The position numbers and the translations under genes are program-made. Under the pieces are notes generated by a model. The model was not told the origin of the DNA and did not search any database. It saw only the letters and a list, made by a program, of their open reading frames with translations. Positions 6,526 through 8,143 of a stretch of 8,143 nucleotides of DNA are shown piece by piece (position 1 is the first letter of the stretch; the number at the start of each line of letters is the position of its first letter). The DNA lies in the NCBI GenBank assembly GCA_019247255.1, contig JAFAPJ010000665.1, positions 1 through 8,143 on the forward strand, read 5' to 3'. The DNA comes from Methylobacteriaceae bacterium (GTDB lineage Bacteria > Pseudomonadota > Alphaproteobacteria > Rhizobiales > Beijerinckiaceae).

Positions 6526-7643
6526 GGCGCCTCGCGCCGCGACCAGACCTTGTCCTCGCGCATCATGGTCATGAGGATGCCTTCGCGCAGGCCCCGGTCC
6601 GCGATGCGCAGGTAGTTCGCCGGGAAGGCGCGGCGGATCGCCTCGAGGATGGCGCAGCCCGCGAGGACGAGGTCGGCGCGGTCGCGCCCGATGCAGGGGT
6701 TCTCGGCGCGCTCGTCCAGGTTCGTCCGCAGCAGGCGCGCGAAGACGTCGTCGATGTCCGAGGCGCGCATCCACATCCCGTCGACGCGCCGACGATCGTA
6801 GCGCTCGAGCCCGAGATGGATCCCGCCGACCGTGGTCACGGTCCCGGACGTGCCGAGAAGGTGGAAGTTCGGCGCGGCCGCGGCGGCGCCCGCCTTCAGG
6901 GCGAAGGGAAGCAGGCGACCCGAGACCTCCTCCACCATGTCCTCGAAGACGGCGGGAGTGACCTTGGCGCCGCCGTAGCGCTCGGCCAGCGTCACGACGC
7001 CGACGGGCAGCGAATCCCAGGCGCGGATGCGCTCGGCCGGGCTCAGCACGCCGGCGCCTGTCTGGCCGTCCAGCCAGGCGATCTCGGTCGAGCCGCCACC
7101 GATGTCGAAGATCACGACGGAGCCGGCTTTCGGATGGGCGAGCGAGGCGCAGCCCATGACGGCGAGCGTCGCCTCCGTCTCGCGGTCAACGATCTCGATC
7201 GCGAGCCCGACCTCGTCGCGGACGCGCTCGATGAAGGCGGGACCGTTGGAGGCGAGGCGGCAAGCCTCCGTCGCGATGAACCGCGCCCGGACGACGTTGC
7301 GCGCGTCGATCTTCGCCTTGCAGACCCGCAGCGCGCCGATCGTGCGCTCGATCGCGTCCTCCCCGAGGCGATCCCCGAGACCGAGCCCCTCGCCGAGCCG
7401 GACCACCCGCGAGAACGCGTCCACGACCCGGAACTCGTGGTAGGAGGGTTCGGCGATCAGGAGCCGGCAATTGTTGGTGCCGAGGTCGAGCGCCGCATAA
7501 GCGCGGGCCTGGCGCTTCGGCGCCCGCTGCCCGTGATGCTGGCCCCGCCAAGGGGCGCGGGGCTCCTCGCCCACGCGGCCGGATGCCCAGCGCTGCTGCC
7601 GGATCGCGTCCGTCCCCGCGATGAGCTCGCCACGCTCGTGCAC
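6522..7643 (-). CDS. ppx: Ppx/GppA family exopolyphosphatase / pppGpp phosphatase
   Basis: Cytoplasmic ASKHA-fold phosphatase that degrades polyphosphate and/or converts pppGpp to ppGpp. From the start used here (373 residues), the N-terminal phosphate loop is ALDLGTNNCRLLIA (Asp53, Gly55, Thr56), then IATEACR near residue 126, ETEA (155-158), the second phosphate loop FDIGGGSTEIAW (Asp180 onward) and GTSGTVTT (264-271). Only the two ASKHA domains are present; the C-terminal HD-like region of the ~510-residue E. coli Ppx is missing, as in many alphaproteobacterial members. Ppx and GppA cannot be separated from sequence alone. The start is uncertain. I chose the GTG at 7643 (GAGG 4 nt upstream); alternatives are a GTG at 7688, which would be leaderless from the candidate promoter, and a TTG at 7775, which lies upstream of it. 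The stop overlaps the rlmE start by 4 nt. Confidence 0.9.
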   Translation of the reverse strand: MHERGELIAGTDAIRQQRWASGRVGEEPRAPWRGQHHGQRAPKRQARAYAALDLGTNNCRLLIAEPSYHEFRVVDAFSRVVRLGEGLGLGDRLGEDAIERTIGALRVCKAKIDARNVVRARFIATEACRLASNGPAFIERVRDEVGLAIEIVDRETEATLAVMGCASLAHPKAGSVVIFDIGGGSTEIAWLDGQTGAGVLSPAERIRAWDSLPVGVVTLAERYGGAKVTPAVFEDMVEEVSGRLLPFALKAGAAAAAPNFHLLGTSGTVTTVGGIHLGLERYDRRRVDGMWMRASDIDDVFARLLRTNLDERAENPCIGRDRADLVLAGCAILEAIRRAFPANYLRIADRGLREGILMTMMREDKVWSRREAP

Positions 7644-7694
7644 GACACCTCGTCCGTGGAGCGCAGGTTCCGCAGCCTGGTCCGACACCAGGGG

Positions 7695-7724
7695 AGCGTA
7701 CCAAGAGGCGGGAGCGCCTGCCAA
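7695..7724 (-). promoter_or_regulatory. candidate promoter of the ppx-rlmE operon
   Basis: On the minus strand TTGGCA (7724-7719) is followed, after 18 nt, by TACGCT (7700-7695). This resembles a housekeeping alphaproteobacterial promoter and lies in the gap between the DUF2244 stop and ppx. The expected transcription start is near 7688. It supports starts for ppx at or downstream of 7688. It is a by-eye match only. Confidence 0.4.
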
Positions 7725-7741
7725 GCGAAAACCATGACGGT

Positions 7742-7771
7742 CCGACGAAAGCGCTCGGGCGCGGCCGTCGG
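7742..7771 (-). terminator. nested hairpin directly after the DUF2244 stop codon
   Basis: CCGACG (7742-7747) pairs with CGTCGG (7766-7771), and inside it GCGC (7751-7754) pairs with GCGC (7759-7762) around a 4-nt loop, with a 3x3 internal loop between the two stems. On the minus strand it starts at the base after the TGA at 7774-7772. Its position suggests a 3'-end structure that ends or protects the DUF2244 transcript upstream of the ppx promoter. No U-tract follows, so a classical intrinsic terminator is not shown. Confidence 0.4.
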
Positions 7772-8143
7772 TCAATGGCCGCGCTTCACGGATGCGAGCG
7801 CGCGGCCGAACTCGTCCGCGAAATGCGCGCGCTCGCCGGGCGAGAGCTCGCGGGCGATGTCGACGCGCTCGCCCCGGGACACGAGCGCGAGGCGCTGAAG
7901 ACCGAACTCCTCATGCGTTTCCCGCACGAGCCGCGTCCAGAGCGGGTTCATACGCCATTCGCGCGTCTCGCCGCGATGGCTCACCTTGCGGAACTGGATC
8001 TCGCCCGGGGTGAGCCGGATCTCCTCGAAGGCGCGGGCGCGGCGGTAGTTGATCCGGAAGGCAACGTAGAGCCCGAGGAGGTCGAGCCCGAGAAAGCCGG
8101 TCACCGGCCAGAAGCCGAGCGTGATGACCCGGATCGCGGCCGC
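7772..8143 (-). CDS. DUF2244 family membrane protein, 5' end outside the window
   Basis: The visible 123 codons cover most of a DUF2244 protein (a family of about 160-180 residues with no established function). They begin inside a hydrophobic segment (AAAIRVITLGFWPVTGFLGL, continuing LDLLGLYVAFRINYRRAR), which is the second membrane helix and the conserved basic loop of the family. Next comes the cytoplasmic domain: EEIRLTPGEIQFRKV, then EWRMNPLWTRLV, which corresponds to the family's W-x-F/M-NP-W-x-R/V motif, and near the end SRGERVDIARELSPGERAHFADEFGRAL. The reading frame is open to the window edge, so the GTG at 8104 is not the real start; the first helix and N-terminus are missing. The C-terminus ends in a short basic VKRGH. 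The ppx start is 128 bp downstream on the same strand, with a hairpin and candidate promoter between. Confidence 0.88.
   Translation of the reverse strand, partial: AAAIRVITLGFWPVTGFLGLDLLGLYVAFRINYRRARAFEEIRLTPGEIQFRKVSHRGETREWRMNPLWTRLVRETHEEFGLQRLALVSRGERVDIARELSPGERAHFADEFGRALASVKRGH

Noticed and set aside
6526..6774. N-terminal extension of rlmE to 6774
   Set aside because: The extra residues are Arg/Pro/His-rich out-of-frame ppx sequence; the ATG at 6525 overlapping the ppx stop gives the normal family length.
6816..7898. 360-codon plus-strand frame antisense to ppx
   Set aside because: Charged shadow composition; the Ppx/GppA motifs on the minus strand account for this DNA.

Overview
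The window is very GC-rich (about 70% by eye), densely coded chromosomal DNA with no mobile element, RNA gene, CRISPR array or integration scar that I can see. The IMP dehydrogenase and RlmE sequences, the DUF2244 - Ppx/GppA - rlmE gene order and the base composition suggest an alphaproteobacterium of the order Hyphomicrobiales, perhaps close to Methylobacteriaceae. This placement is from memory of the families, not from a search.

Layout from left to right. (1) The window opens inside guaB on the minus strand; its start is at 940 and the window cuts it just after the catalytic cysteine. (2) Divergent from it lies a small orphan lipoprotein (1091-1549, plus) with a coiled coil and four cysteines. 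(3) A DHA2-type MFS exporter (1663-3078, plus) follows. (4) It converges on a BASS-like membrane transporter (3075-4382, minus); the two stop codons share the palindrome CTAG. This transporter has an unusual extra membrane helix and a cysteine-bearing tail at its C-terminus. (5) A divergent spacer of about 190 bp leads to an O-antigen ligase/polymerase-type membrane protein (4574-5872, plus), whose last 67 bp overlap the end of rlmE. (6) On the minus strand, ppx/gppA (6522-7643) and rlmE (5806-6525) form a two-gene operon joined by an ATGA overlap, with a candidate promoter upstream. (7) The window ends inside a DUF2244 membrane protein gene (minus), whose stop codon is directly followed by a nested hairpin.

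Functionally this is mostly housekeeping: guanine nucleotide synthesis (guaB), polyphosphate/pppGpp phosphatase (ppx/gppA) and 23S rRNA modification (rlmE). Envelope-related genes lie among them: the MFS exporter, the BASS-like carrier, the polysaccharide ligase and the lipoprotein. The genes between guaB and rlmE alternate in strand and look like independent units rather than one pathway. I found no convincing new multi-gene system. The points most worth following are the BASS-like protein with its fused periplasmic tail and altered sodium-site motifs, the uncharacterised lipoprotein, and the possible leaderless or alternative starts of ppx and the ligase.
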